A DNA stretch of 64,000 nucleotides from Sphingobacterium chungjuense (GTDB lineage: Bacteria > Bacteroidota > Bacteroidia > Sphingobacteriales > Sphingobacteriaceae), in contig NZ_WLYS01000004.1 of the NCBI RefSeq assembly GCF_011316935.1, forward strand, positions 434,001 to 498,000. Direction: 5' to 3'. Position 1 is the first letter of the stretch; the number at the start of each line of letters is the position of its first letter. The translations under genes and the position numbers were made by a program. Below are positions 8,178-17,152 of the stretch, piece by piece. Below the pieces are notes generated by a model. That model was not told the origin of the DNA. It searched no databases and saw nothing but the letters and a program-made list of their open reading frames with translations.

Positions 8178-8941
8178 GTTTCTATATTGAAATAATTACA
8201 AATATTTTTTCCGTTTTTACTAATGATATCGAAGTCGATGCCGAATACTTCTTTTAAAGTGTGGGCTTGCACGACCTGATCTGTCTCGTCATTATATACG
8301 ATCTTGCCATCCTTCATAGCAATAATATAATCAGAGTATTGCGACGCAAAATTGATCTCATGAATCACGATTACCACCGTTTTGCCGAGCTCATCGACTA
8401 GACGGCGCAGGGTTTTCATCACGAGAACAGCATGCTTCATATCCAAGTTATTCAGCGGTTCGTCTAGCAAGATGTAATCGGTATCCTGCGCAATAATCAT
8501 CGCGATGAAGGCGCGTTGCCGCTGACCGCCACTCAACTCATCGATGTAGCTATGAGCCATATCCTCGAGCTGCGCAAAGTGAATCGCTTTATCAATCTGT
8601 GCCTGATCTTCGGCTGTGAGTCGACCTTTGGAATATGGAAATCGGCCGAAGGCCACCAAATCCCTCACCGTAAGCCGAAGATCAATGTGATTGGACTGCC
8701 GTAAGATGGATAAACGCTTGGCCAGATCTTCACTTTTATAATCGTCCAAGCATATATCATCCAGGTAAATCTTGCCTTGATCGGCATCTAGCAGCCGGCT
8801 GATAGTAGAAAGTAAGGTACTTTTTCCAGCTCCATTCGGCCCGATCAACGAGGTGATCTTCCCTTTGGGCAAGCTGCAAGAGATATTATCCAGCACTAAG
8901 CGCTTTCCATACGTCTTCGTGATTTGTTCGAAACGAATCAT
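8174..8941 (-). CDS. Siderophore ABC transporter ATP-binding protein
   Basis: 255 residues with all ABC motifs: Walker A GPNGAGKST (about residues 34-42), signature LSGGQRQR, Walker B YILLDEP, and the switch His in IVIHEINFA. The FepC/YclP-like layout fits the neighbouring FecCD permeases, and it would power iron-chelate import at the inner membrane. Start and stop overlap both neighbours by four bases (ATGA), indicating tight translational coupling. Confidence 0.92.
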   Translation of the reverse strand: MIRFEQITKTYGKRLVLDNISCSLPKGKITSLIGPNGAGKSTLLSTISRLLDADQGKIYLDDICLDDYKSEDLAKRLSILRQSNHIDLRLTVRDLVAFGRFPYSKGRLTAEDQAQIDKAIHFAQLEDMAHSYIDELSGGQRQRAFIAMIIAQDTDYILLDEPLNNLDMKHAVLVMKTLRRLVDELGKTVVIVIHEINFASQYSDYIIAMKDGKIVYNDETDQVVQAHTLKEVFGIDFDIISKNGKNICNYFNIET

Positions 8942-9888
8942 ATTGCTTTCCTTGTTTTAAGCATCAAATACATAAAATAGAGCCCTCCCACAAAATTAAC
9001 CACGATACTTACCGTCGTCGAAAAGTTAAAGATATGCTCTACCAAAAATTGCCCTAATAACAAGGCTACACAAGCTATGCCACTACAGAGCCACACCATG
9101 TAATGGTGTTTGCGCGTTTGAAATAATTCGTAAGTAAGATTGGTCACTAAAATCCCCAAGAAGGTAACTGGCCCAACCAATGCGGTAGATACCGACACCA
9201 ATAGCGAGATCAGTAACATGTAAATCTTGACCAATTTATTATAATTCAACCCCAGATTTACGGCGTGCTCACGCCCGAGCGCGATAACGTCGAGGTATTT
9301 GAGATAACGCTGACCAAAGAGCAACGCACCCAGCAGCGTGGCGCCAGCGATCAGCAGCAGATCGGTGTTAATCTTATTAAATGAAACAAACATAAATCCC
9401 TGAATGACAGAAAACTCGTTGGGATCGATTACGATCTGTAAGAATTGCCCGAATGTCTGAAATAAGGCACCCAGCACCAAACCCAGCAGCAACAGGTGAT
9501 AGATATTCTGCTTGCTTTTGCCAAAGATCAGTATGTACATCAAAAAAGAGAATGCCATCATCAGCAATACCGCATAGAAAAAATTATCCTGATGCGTAAT
9601 CACCTGAAAGGTCTTATCGCCATAAATAAAGACGATGACCGTTTGGAACAAAATAAATACGGATTCGTAGCCCATAATCGCTGGTGTCAGAATCTTATTA
9701 TTCGTAATCGTCTGAAAGATGAGTGAAGAATAGGCCACACTCACGCCCACCAATAAGATCGTCGCCAAACGTACTGCACGTCGTGGAATCACATAATCCA
9801 AATTCGGACCCGTATTGTACAACATGAATAAGGCGATGATGGTCCCCATTAGCAATACCAAGACAATTATTTTGTTCTGCTGCTTCAT
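8938..9888 (-). CDS. Siderophore ABC transporter permease (FatC/YclO type)
   Basis: 316 residues, about nine to ten hydrophobic segments, FecCD family. The coupling region GREHAVNLGLNYNKLVKIYM and the GPVTFLGILVTNLTYEL loop are characteristic. With the next permease it would form the heterodimeric channel of an anguibactin/petrobactin/enterobactin-type importer. It overlaps both neighbouring genes by four bases. Confidence 0.9.
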   Translation of the reverse strand: MKQQNKIIVLVLLMGTIIALFMLYNTGPNLDYVIPRRAVRLATILLVGVSVAYSSLIFQTITNNKILTPAIMGYESVFILFQTVIVFIYGDKTFQVITHQDNFFYAVLLMMAFSFLMYILIFGKSKQNIYHLLLLGLVLGALFQTFGQFLQIVIDPNEFSVIQGFMFVSFNKINTDLLLIAGATLLGALLFGQRYLKYLDVIALGREHAVNLGLNYNKLVKIYMLLISLLVSVSTALVGPVTFLGILVTNLTYELFQTRKHHYMVWLCSGIACVALLLGQFLVEHIFNFSTTVSIVVNFVGGLYFMYLMLKTRKAI

Positions 9889-10859
9889 CGATTTCGTCTT
9901 AGGATTAAGAATAAAAAGATGATTCCGCCGATAACGCCTACCATCAAGCCAATCGGTATTTCATACGGAAAGATGATGGTGCGGCCTAGAATATCGCAGA
10001 ACAGCAAAAAAATCGAACCAGCCAGCGCCGTCATCGGCAACGTACGACGGAGATTATCTCCCATCATCATACTCACCATGTTGGGTACAATCAGACCAAG
10101 AAATGGAATCGCTCCTGCCGTTACCACGCTTACACTCACGGTAAGCGAAACGGCAAACAAGCCCAGATTCACAATGGCCGTGTACGAAATCCCCAAATTC
10201 TTGGCAAAGCTGGCTCCCATGCCCACAATGGTAAACTGATCCGCATAAATGTAAGCCAGTACCACGGCCGGCAAAATCAGGTAAATCGATTCATATTGCC
10301 CCTGCAATACCGAAGAAAAGTCACCTATCATCCACTCCTGTACATTTTGTACAATGCCATGCTTGAACGCAAAGAAGGTAGATACGGCCGCTAAGATATT
10401 GCCAAACATAATCCCGACCAAGGGGATGAACACCGAACTACGAAAACGCACCCGACGCACCATCAGCATAAACAATAGATTCGCCGCCAGCGTAAATAGC
10501 AAAGCAGCAAGCGACTTGATGCCCATAGAAGCTTGTGGAATCAACAAAATACTGAAAAGAATTCCCATCTTCGCCGCTTCCAATGATCCAGCGGTCGTGG
10601 GCGACACGAACTTATTTTGCGAAAGCTGCTGCATAATGAAGCCCGCTACGCTCAGTCCTGCGCCCGTGAGCACCAATGCGATCGCTCTTGGAATACGCGC
10701 AATAGTAAACACTAGTAACTGATCCGAATTCATCGCGAAGACATCACGCATGGCGATGTCTTTGACGCCAGTAAATAGCGAAATCCAGATCAATACGAGC
10801 AGGCTCACGATGGAGCCTGCGTATAGTATTGGAATAGAAGTTTTCTTTGTTGTCTCCAA
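9885..10859 (-). CDS. Siderophore ABC transporter permease (FatD/YclN type)
   Basis: 324 residues with about nine membrane segments, FecCD family. ARIPRAIALVLTGAGLSVAG and AGAIPFLGLIVPNMVSMMMG are hallmark motifs. The start is a TTG at 10859; an in-frame stop lies four codons upstream and the next Met is at residue 37, inside the first periplasmic loop, so the TTG is the best start. It is separated by 40 bases from the YncE-like gene and is probably in the same transcript. Confidence 0.9.
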   Translation of the reverse strand: METTKKTSIPILYAGSIVSLLVLIWISLFTGVKDIAMRDVFAMNSDQLLVFTIARIPRAIALVLTGAGLSVAGFIMQQLSQNKFVSPTTAGSLEAAKMGILFSILLIPQASMGIKSLAALLFTLAANLLFMLMVRRVRFRSSVFIPLVGIMFGNILAAVSTFFAFKHGIVQNVQEWMIGDFSSVLQGQYESIYLILPAVVLAYIYADQFTIVGMGASFAKNLGISYTAIVNLGLFAVSLTVSVSVVTAGAIPFLGLIVPNMVSMMMGDNLRRTLPMTALAGSIFLLFCDILGRTIIFPYEIPIGLMVGVIGGIIFLFLILRRNR

Positions 10860-10899
10860 TAGGCTGTGCTATACTGTCCGGAACTGCAAATATCGTTTT

Positions 10900-11946
10900 T
10901 TATTTGATTTTCGTTAGCGTATCGCCATTTGTATCGGCTGCTGGAGCAGGTTGCCCTTCGACTGGACGGCCACCTTTTGTTTTATTGACGACGAATGCAA
11001 CACCCGTTTTAGGATTGACACGCACATGATTTGGATGTGAGCCAGTAGGCAGATCAGCCAATACTTCATAAGACTTCGCATCGATTACCGTAGTCGTGCC
11101 TGTTTGTCTGTTAGCAGAATATACGCGATTGGTTTTCTTATCGTACGTGATACCGATAGCGCCTGCTCCTGTTGGAATACTCTTCAAAACCGCACCCGTT
11201 TTCGCATCTAATACCGTGACCGTTCCGGATTTTTGATTAGCAACAAACAGACGATCGTCAGCAGACACTAAGTTCACTGGTGATTCACCACCAGAAGGAT
11301 AGCTTTTCTCTACTTGACCACTTTTAATGTCGATCACCGCAATTTCATTTGTACCCATGTTCGTCGCGAAGAATTTGTCTTTCTTCTTATTGAATGCCAA
11401 TGCAGTCGTTGTTTTACCGGTATTAGGAATGGTGCGAACTACGGTATTGCTTCTGCCATCGATTACCCAAATATCACTTGGATCGCCTACATTAGTCACA
11501 TAAGCCATATTGTTATCTTCATCTACCAATACCTCACGCGTGTGCGATTTATCGCCTCCGGCGTTGAACGTAGCCAACACTTTTTTAGTCTTTAGATCGA
11601 CGGCACTTACCGAGTTCGTTCTGGTATTGGTGGTGTACACCACTTGCGTTTTATTGTTAATGCCCAATCCGAAAGGAGGATTATCTTTCATCGAAATGCT
11701 ATCCACAATCGCTAAGGTTTCTGGATCAATTTTGTACAAGGCACCACCTGGATTTGATCTCGAACCAGCACTCGATATATAGATATGTCCATCGGCCTGA
11801 TTGATGACCGCTTCATAAATACCTGTTCCAGCAGGAGCAGATTTTTCTACTTGCTGCGCCGCAGCACCGTGAGCAGCACCTAATAACCCTAAGGCCATCA
11901 CCAAGCGTGCGGCATTTTTCTGATGTTTGTTGATATGTAGATTCAT
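10900..11946 (-). CDS. YncE-like secreted beta-propeller protein
   Basis: 348 residues. A signal peptide ends near GAAHGAAAQQ. The mature protein is made of repeated YVTN-type blades (for example VYTTNTRTNSVSAVDLKTKK, VYSANRQTGTTTVIDAKSYE), predicting a seven-bladed propeller. In E. coli the homologue yncE is iron-regulated and lies near the TonB receptor gene yncD. Here it sits between a secreted esterase and the siderophore permeases. Its molecular role is not established; a periplasmic binding or chaperone function in iron-chelate handling is an inference from position. Confidence 0.8.
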   Translation of the reverse strand: MNLHINKHQKNAARLVMALGLLGAAHGAAAQQVEKSAPAGTGIYEAVINQADGHIYISSAGSRSNPGGALYKIDPETLAIVDSISMKDNPPFGLGINNKTQVVYTTNTRTNSVSAVDLKTKKVLATFNAGGDKSHTREVLVDEDNNMAYVTNVGDPSDIWVIDGRSNTVVRTIPNTGKTTTALAFNKKKDKFFATNMGTNEIAVIDIKSGQVEKSYPSGGESPVNLVSADDRLFVANQKSGTVTVLDAKTGAVLKSIPTGAGAIGITYDKKTNRVYSANRQTGTTTVIDAKSYEVLADLPTGSHPNHVRVNPKTGVAFVVNKTKGGRPVEGQPAPAADTNGDTLTKIK

Positions 11947-11975
11947 GTTTTGAAAAAAATTGATAAAATTCTTAT

Positions 11976-13181
11976 TTAAGGTTGATTATTATTTTGGGAA
12001 AGCTGTGAAGTCCACCAGCTATAGAAATAGGGAAAAGCTTTTTGCCAATACCACGCACCATGTCGGCCATCTGGCTCAATCACCACCTGCATCTGCTGCC
12101 GTCCGCTATTTTGCATCATCTGGATGATGCGTTCGATATCATCGTGCATGCGTACGCGACTGCCGTCTGGCTTTATGCGATTCTCATTTCCGCCACCGTA
12201 GAAGTAGAAATGGGGAATTAAAGATGCATCTTTCACAGGAATGTTGGCGATGGATTGGTCAATATTGCCTTCATCCAGCCAAATTGAAGGCGATAACACA
12301 GCAACTGTTCCAAATACTTCGGGATGCAACAAGCCCGCATAAAAGGTGAGCAAACCGCCTACTGAACTTCCCGCCATCGCCGTATGTGCACGATCTGCCT
12401 TAGTACGATAATGCTGATCGACATATGGTTTCAACACCGATACGATATCTTGCAGGTAGGCTTCGCCTAATGGTTGCGGAAATGACGTAGTCGGGCGCAC
12501 AAAATATTCATTTTGCCGCTGCTGAATATCTTCCGCATGGGCAATAGCCACTACTATAGCTTTTTCTTTTGCTTCATCAATCGCTTCATCTACGCGCCAT
12601 TCTAGCGGACCAATCCTACCTTTAGAAGTGGCTTCGTCAAAGAGATCTTGCCCGTCGTGCATATAAATCACGGGATAGCTTTCTTGCGAATCTGCATATC
12701 CTTCTGGCAAGTAAATCCACACGCGGCGCCGCACGTCAAGTTTCGGAAAATAAAATGCGCTATCTAATATATGTACTTGCGGACTAGCTGTAGAAGCTGG
12801 ATAATCATCGCGCCAACCGTCGATCGTAGCCGTCAAGGCGGTATCGCCGGTAACGATTAGCTTGATCGGACCTTCCAGATTCCCTTGGGAGGTAGAGGCC
12901 AAGGTTTCCCAATTTCCACGCGTGAATTTATACTCAAAAAGCCCTTTGGAAACTGAAGGAATAGTGACCTGAATCGTTTCGCCGTATTTCGGAATAGCTC
13001 CTACTAATACGGCCGCTGGTTTCCAACCATTAAACGCGCCCGTGATAAAGAAGTTCTCACCAATATGTGACGATTGATCGCGATTTTGTATCGTTATTTT
13101 TACCTCATACAGCTCCTGCGCCATTCCCCACTTTGCTATTAAGATTGTCGTTAGGCATAGCAGCCAAACCTTCATTTTCAT
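11976..13181 (-). CDS. Exported Fes/IroE-like esterase (alpha/beta hydrolase)
   Basis: 401 residues with a signal peptide (MKMKVWLLCLTTILIAKWG...AQ). Residues about 25-125 form an early-set/CBM48-like beta domain (FFITGAFNGWKPAAV). The esterase D domain follows, with nucleophile elbow AMAGSSVGGLLTFYAGL, an acid region and His in EPDGRHGAWYWQKAFP. Relatives hydrolyse ester backbones of catecholate siderophores. Unlike cytoplasmic Fes, this one is exported, like IroE of enterobacteria or Cee of Campylobacter. It is the first gene of the minus-strand iron operon, facing the receptor gene across the control region. Confidence 0.82.
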   Translation of the reverse strand: MKMKVWLLCLTTILIAKWGMAQELYEVKITIQNRDQSSHIGENFFITGAFNGWKPAAVLVGAIPKYGETIQVTIPSVSKGLFEYKFTRGNWETLASTSQGNLEGPIKLIVTGDTALTATIDGWRDDYPASTASPQVHILDSAFYFPKLDVRRRVWIYLPEGYADSQESYPVIYMHDGQDLFDEATSKGRIGPLEWRVDEAIDEAKEKAIVVAIAHAEDIQQRQNEYFVRPTTSFPQPLGEAYLQDIVSVLKPYVDQHYRTKADRAHTAMAGSSVGGLLTFYAGLLHPEVFGTVAVLSPSIWLDEGNIDQSIANIPVKDASLIPHFYFYGGGNENRIKPDGSRVRMHDDIERIIQMMQNSGRQQMQVVIEPDGRHGAWYWQKAFPYFYSWWTSQLSQNNNQP

Positions 13182-13200
13182 ATTGTTGTCGATATCAATT

Positions 13201-13220
13201 TCTGTTTTAGTGTAAACAGA
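13201..13220. repeat. Inverted repeat, 7-bp arms, in the divergent iron control region
   Basis: TCTGTTT (13201-13207) and AAACAGA (13214-13220) are exact reverse complements around TAGTGT. It lies 20 bp upstream of the esterase start, so it would be in that gene's leader or promoter. Confidence 0.7.
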
Positions 13221-13222
13221 TC

Positions 13223-13252
13223 GCTAATTTAGACAAATTCTAAACAATTAGC
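13223..13252. promoter_or_regulatory. Nested inverted repeats, candidate iron-regulator box
   Basis: The outer arms GCTAATT (13223-13229) and AATTAGC (13246-13252) enclose inner arms TTTAGA (13228-13233) and TCTAAA (13239-13244); the two centres differ by 1.5 bp. The inner element is AT-rich and of Fur-box size. On the minus strand TAGAATTTG, a near match to a -7 box, lies inside it and points toward the esterase operon. Confidence 0.5.
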
Positions 13253-13292
13253 AATTAGTATCGTCAGATTAGCTTGCGTGCAGCCGTAATCC

Positions 13293-13323
13293 TTTGATTT
13301 TATTAAGATTTAATCTAATTTAG
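13293..13323 (+). promoter_or_regulatory. Probable promoter with embedded palindrome for the TonB receptor gene
   Basis: TTTG at 13293-13296 and the near-consensus TAATTTAG at 13316-13323 are 19 bases apart. Between and touching them is the perfect 11-bp palindrome AGATTTAATCT (13306-13316). A regulator bound there would block the promoter. The -7 match is imperfect, so the promoter call is moderate. Confidence 0.45.
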
Positions 13324-13347
13324 CGGCAAATATTATTTCTGCCGCTA
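13321..13347 (+). promoter_or_regulatory. 8-bp stem-loop ending one base before the receptor start codon
   Basis: TAGCGGCA (13321-13328) and TGCCGCTA (13340-13347) pair perfectly around an 11-base AT loop; the ATG is at 13349. If transcribed it would cover the translation initiation region. If the promoter at 13293-13323 is right, transcription would begin inside the left arm, in which case the repeat acts as DNA rather than RNA. Confidence 0.5.
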
Positions 13348-13348
13348 C

Positions 13349-15751
13349 ATGAGCACAAAATCAAGCTTCTTTTTGTTCATCACTTTTTGCTGGATATGCA
13401 CTTCTTACGCCCAACAACACTCGGATGTATACGGTCGTGTGAAGAATGTGCAAGCTACGCCTTTGGCAGGCATTACGGTAATTTTAGGTGATCAGCGCGC
13501 CAGTACCGATTCTTTGGGCGGCTTTGTCTTTCGCGATGTTGCCAATGGTACACAAATAGTTCGGTTGTCGGGCATTGGATACCGCGAACAAGAGGAAATC
13601 GTGCAAAAAGTAGCGAACAAATCATTGTATCTAGATATTACACTTTCTGCAGCAGACAGCCAGATTGCTGAAGTGCAAGTCATGGGACAATCCGACACCG
13701 AGCGCGCGGGCAAACAAGCGATTCGTGCAATCGTTGTGGATACGCGTGCGGTGGCAGAGCAACCCGTTACCTTGGCCGAGTTGATTAATCGCTCGCCGGG
13801 TGTGCGCATTCGCCAAAGCGGCGGATTGGGCAATGCGGTGGATGTTTCGGTCAATGGTTTTCAAGGGCGCGCGGTACGCTATTTCAAAGATGGTATTCCT
13901 TTGAATTACTTGGCTGGCGGATACGGCATTCACAATATTCCAGTCAATTCGCTGGAGCGCGTAGAAGTTTTTAAAGGCGTGTTGCCCATCTCATTAGGCG
14001 CAGATGCTTTGGGCGGGGCGGTCAATTTAGTGACCAAAGGTTTGCCGGTAGGCGATCAATTGGATGCCAGTTATGAAATCGCTTCCTTCAACACGCATCG
14101 TTTTGCTGTCAATGCATCCACCCGTAAGAAAAATGGCTTTTACACTGGTTTAGAAGCTTTTTATAATTACTCTGACAATAATTACAATGCGTTTGTCATG
14201 GTGCCTGATCCCAGCACGGGCAATCCGAGTGAGCAATCCGTCGAGCTATTTCACAATGCGTATCGCGGCGTGTATGGTGAGGCATTTGTTGGTGTGAAAG
14301 ATAAGCCATGGGCCAAGGATTTACGATTCAGCCTTGCTTACTTTGATGTAGAGCGACAGCAACAGCATCCTGTTTTGATGACTTCACCTTACGGTGCAGC
14401 CTTAGCTAAGCAATCTTCTGTGATCCCAACCTTACGCTATGTTGGCAGCTTTTTCGACGACCGTTTGACGATTGAACAATTTGCCGTAGCCAATACCTTG
14501 AAATTTAACACAGTCGATACGGTACAAGGCCGCTACGATTGGTTTGGCAATTTTACCCCGACGCCGGGAAATATTGGCGAAAGTGGGCGCCCATCCTTAT
14601 CCGACATTCGCATCCAACAGATCACTTCTCGCACGACGGCCAGTTGGCGATGGAAGGCAAATAACATCTTGTCTGCCAATTATACGGTAACAAGTAGCAA
14701 GCGAACAGGCGAAGATCCATTTGGCCCACGCTTTGCCGACTCCGATGTAGACGTACTTTCGGCGCGTACGCGATTTGACAAACAAGTATTGGGATTGGAC
14801 TGGTCGGGAAAAGTAAGCGACCGTTGGTCATATTCTATTATGGGCAAATGGTATCATTATCGTTCAGTAGGCACTGAGGCGTGGGCTAATCGGCCTATTT
14901 CGGAAAACGAGGAATCGTCCGTTTCCAAGAGCTACTTTGGTGCTGGCGGATCGTTAAAATATGAGTGGGATGCAGATAGAAATGTACGCTTCTCGAGCGA
15001 ATACGCGTATCGTATTCCCGAGATCGATGAGTTATTTGGTGATGCGGTGTGGACTGTTCCAAACTTCGATCTTAATCCAGAACGCAGTCTCAACTTCAAT
15101 TTGGGTACGCGCAACCGATTCCGCAATCTGAACTACGAAGTCAACACATTCTACCGACGTACTAAAGGATTAATCCTATTAGTTCCCGTATTAGCACCAT
15201 ACGCACAATTTCAGAACATCAATAACGTAGAAGGTTATGGCGTAGAGCTGGATTTGACACATCCGATCAATTCCTTCTTGGATGTGAGAGGTAATGCTAC
15301 TTGGCAAAGTCTTCGGCTAATGGGCTTTGACTTACCTAGTGATCAGTGGCGCAATGGAACGCGATTGCAAAATACGCCTTATTTCTTTGCGAATCTTGGA
15401 TTGAATGCGCATATCGATGGGGTTGGAAAGCCCGACAATAGATTGGACATCTATTTGAATTACAATTTTGTGCGCGAGTTCTACTTGGAGACGATCCCTC
15501 GCCAAGCCGAGCCCGGAGGTTTTCTAGGATTATCAGGCAGCGCGAGCGTAGCATCCGACCTCATCATTCCCAACCAAAATCTACTAAGCGGTGGTTTGAG
15601 CTACCGCATGAAAAACGACAAATACCGCATCAGCATGGAAGTTAAAAACATGCTGGATGCCCGATTATACGATTACTTCCGCGTACAACGCGCCGGACGT
15701 AGCTTTCACTTAAAACTCACCTATCAACTATTCAATGCACATGAAAACTAG
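13349..15751 (+). CDS. TonB-dependent siderophore receptor
   Basis: 800 residues. Signal peptide (MSTKSSFFLFITFCWICTSYAQ), then a carboxypeptidase-regulatory-like beta domain (about 25-105) and a plug domain (about 125-230, with INRSPGVRIRQSGG and LERVEVFKGVLPISLGADAL). A 22-strand barrel ends in the aromatic-rich C-terminus FHLKLTYQLFNAHEN. It would import a ferric chelate across the outer membrane using TonB energy. It has no STN domain, so it is a plain transporter. The downstream lipoprotein gene overlaps its end. Confidence 0.9.
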   Translation: MSTKSSFFLFITFCWICTSYAQQHSDVYGRVKNVQATPLAGITVILGDQRASTDSLGGFVFRDVANGTQIVRLSGIGYREQEEIVQKVANKSLYLDITLSAADSQIAEVQVMGQSDTERAGKQAIRAIVVDTRAVAEQPVTLAELINRSPGVRIRQSGGLGNAVDVSVNGFQGRAVRYFKDGIPLNYLAGGYGIHNIPVNSLERVEVFKGVLPISLGADALGGAVNLVTKGLPVGDQLDASYEIASFNTHRFAVNASTRKKNGFYTGLEAFYNYSDNNYNAFVMVPDPSTGNPSEQSVELFHNAYRGVYGEAFVGVKDKPWAKDLRFSLAYFDVERQQQHPVLMTSPYGAALAKQSSVIPTLRYVGSFFDDRLTIEQFAVANTLKFNTVDTVQGRYDWFGNFTPTPGNIGESGRPSLSDIRIQQITSRTTASWRWKANNILSANYTVTSSKRTGEDPFGPRFADSDVDVLSARTRFDKQVLGLDWSGKVSDRWSYSIMGKWYHYRSVGTEAWANRPISENEESSVSKSYFGAGGSLKYEWDADRNVRFSSEYAYRIPEIDELFGDAVWTVPNFDLNPERSLNFNLGTRNRFRNLNYEVNTFYRRTKGLILLVPVLAPYAQFQNINNVEGYGVELDLTHPINSFLDVRGNATWQSLRLMGFDLPSDQWRNGTRLQNTPYFFANLGLNAHIDGVGKPDNRLDIYLNYNFVREFYLETIPRQAEPGGFLGLSGSASVASDLIIPNQNLLSGGLSYRMKNDKYRISMEVKNMLDARLYDYFRVQRAGRSFHLKLTYQLFNAHEN

Positions 15752-16988
15752 ATTTATATTTCAAGCACTTGCGCTCTCTTTATTCGGATTGACCGCTTGC
15801 TCGGATGACGCTCCAAATCCGGGAAACGAAACAGAAAGTGTCTATCTAATACAAACCATGAGCGAGGTCACGCAATTGAAACCTGGCTTTATGAGCAGCT
15901 ATGCGGAGTTCCCCTCAGGAACTATTTCCAATGCACAACAGCCTACTGCTCGCCAAGGACAAGCCAATGAAGGATGGCGTACGCATAATGGCAACGTCTA
16001 TAAAATGTTTAACGCGAGCTTTGAACGCGGTATCCACCAACTAAATATTACTTCGCAAGGTGTGATCTCTTACGGTGCATCAATCATCACTGGCAATACC
16101 TTGAACGGCTCTGGTAATTTTGTGATCGAAAACGATACCAAAGGTTACTACTGGGATGGCAATGAGCCTTGGGGAATCCAAACATTTAACCCAGAATCGG
16201 TACAAAAAACAGGCAAGATCGACGTAGATTTCGAAGCCATATTAACCAGAAATGATAGTCGTATCACTTTCCAAGGGATTGGACAACACTTCTTAGCCAT
16301 AAAAGGTGGCAAGCTCTATGCTGATGTCGTATATAGTAGCGGTACAGGTATGGCGAGAGGTATGTTCAATGACGTATTCAACGATGTTTCTATTGCGGTG
16401 ATTGATTTGGCTACGCAGAAATATGAGAAAACCATTACTATTCCGAATACACAATCCATCGCTTTTATCAATGATAATGAAATGTATTCTTTTGACACCA
16501 ACGGTGATTTGTACATCCTATGCCAAGGAGGTCCTGGTGCATTGGGCGGACGCTCTAAAATTGCACGCATCAAAGCTGCGGAAACAGACATTGATACTAG
16601 CTGGGAATTGAAATACTCCGATATCTATTCGGTAGATACGGGTAAATTCACCGGTTTATTGGCCAAAAATGGCAAACTGATTGTATTCTCGAATTCGGTA
16701 CCGCTTTCGTTAACACCGAATAATATTAATACGGGTGAAATCTGGAAGTACCACGTAGTAGATATCAGTTCCAAAGCGATTACTGCGGTAGAAGGTTTAG
16801 AGTTATCGACCAATGCGGGTGGCGCTTATGCAGCATTTGAAATTGATGGCAGAATTATCCTACGCGTTAATGCACCTTCAAAAACGGGCGTAACAGGTTA
16901 CTACGAATTGAATGGTACACAAGCCAAACAGATCATTCATGTATCAGATGGTCACGTAGCTGGCTTCACAAAAGCAAATGTGCAGTAA
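15741..16988 (+). CDS. DUF4374-like surface lipoprotein, possible XusB-type siderophore binder
   Basis: 415 residues from ATG 15741 (another ATG lies two codons upstream); the gene starts inside the receptor gene. SPII signal peptide with lipobox LTAC. The mature part has repeated beta-strand blocks consistent with a propeller and resembles the DUF4374 family. In Bacteroides thetaiotaomicron the XusA receptor works with the lipoprotein XusB, which captures enterobactin at the surface; I believe XusB is in this family but could not check. The third xus gene (PepSY membrane protein XusC) is not in this window. Confidence 0.65.
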   Translation: MKTRFIFQALALSLFGLTACSDDAPNPGNETESVYLIQTMSEVTQLKPGFMSSYAEFPSGTISNAQQPTARQGQANEGWRTHNGNVYKMFNASFERGIHQLNITSQGVISYGASIITGNTLNGSGNFVIENDTKGYYWDGNEPWGIQTFNPESVQKTGKIDVDFEAILTRNDSRITFQGIGQHFLAIKGGKLYADVVYSSGTGMARGMFNDVFNDVSIAVIDLATQKYEKTITIPNTQSIAFINDNEMYSFDTNGDLYILCQGGPGALGGRSKIARIKAAETDIDTSWELKYSDIYSVDTGKFTGLLAKNGKLIVFSNSVPLSLTPNNINTGEIWKYHVVDISSKAITAVEGLELSTNAGGAYAAFEIDGRIILRVNAPSKTGVTGYYELNGTQAKQIIHVSDGHVAGFTKANVQ

Positions 16989-17024
16989 ACGCTATTAGCA
17001 ATCAAGTAACCTGCATAACAGATC

Positions 17025-17052
17025 AAAAAGCCACCTTAACGGGTGGCTTTTC
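17025..17052 (+). terminator. Intrinsic terminator after the receptor/DUF4374 pair
   Basis: AAAAGCCACC pairs with GGTGGCTTTT around a 6-base loop, with a T-run on the 3' side. It closes the plus-strand iron transcript. Confidence 0.8.
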
Positions 17053-17152
17053 TGCTATGAATAAGTTTTTTTATAATAATTTGCAACATTGTATGAACGA
17101 TGGCGACTATAGTATAGAAACAAGATGAAAGACATTAGGGTAAAATAAAAAG

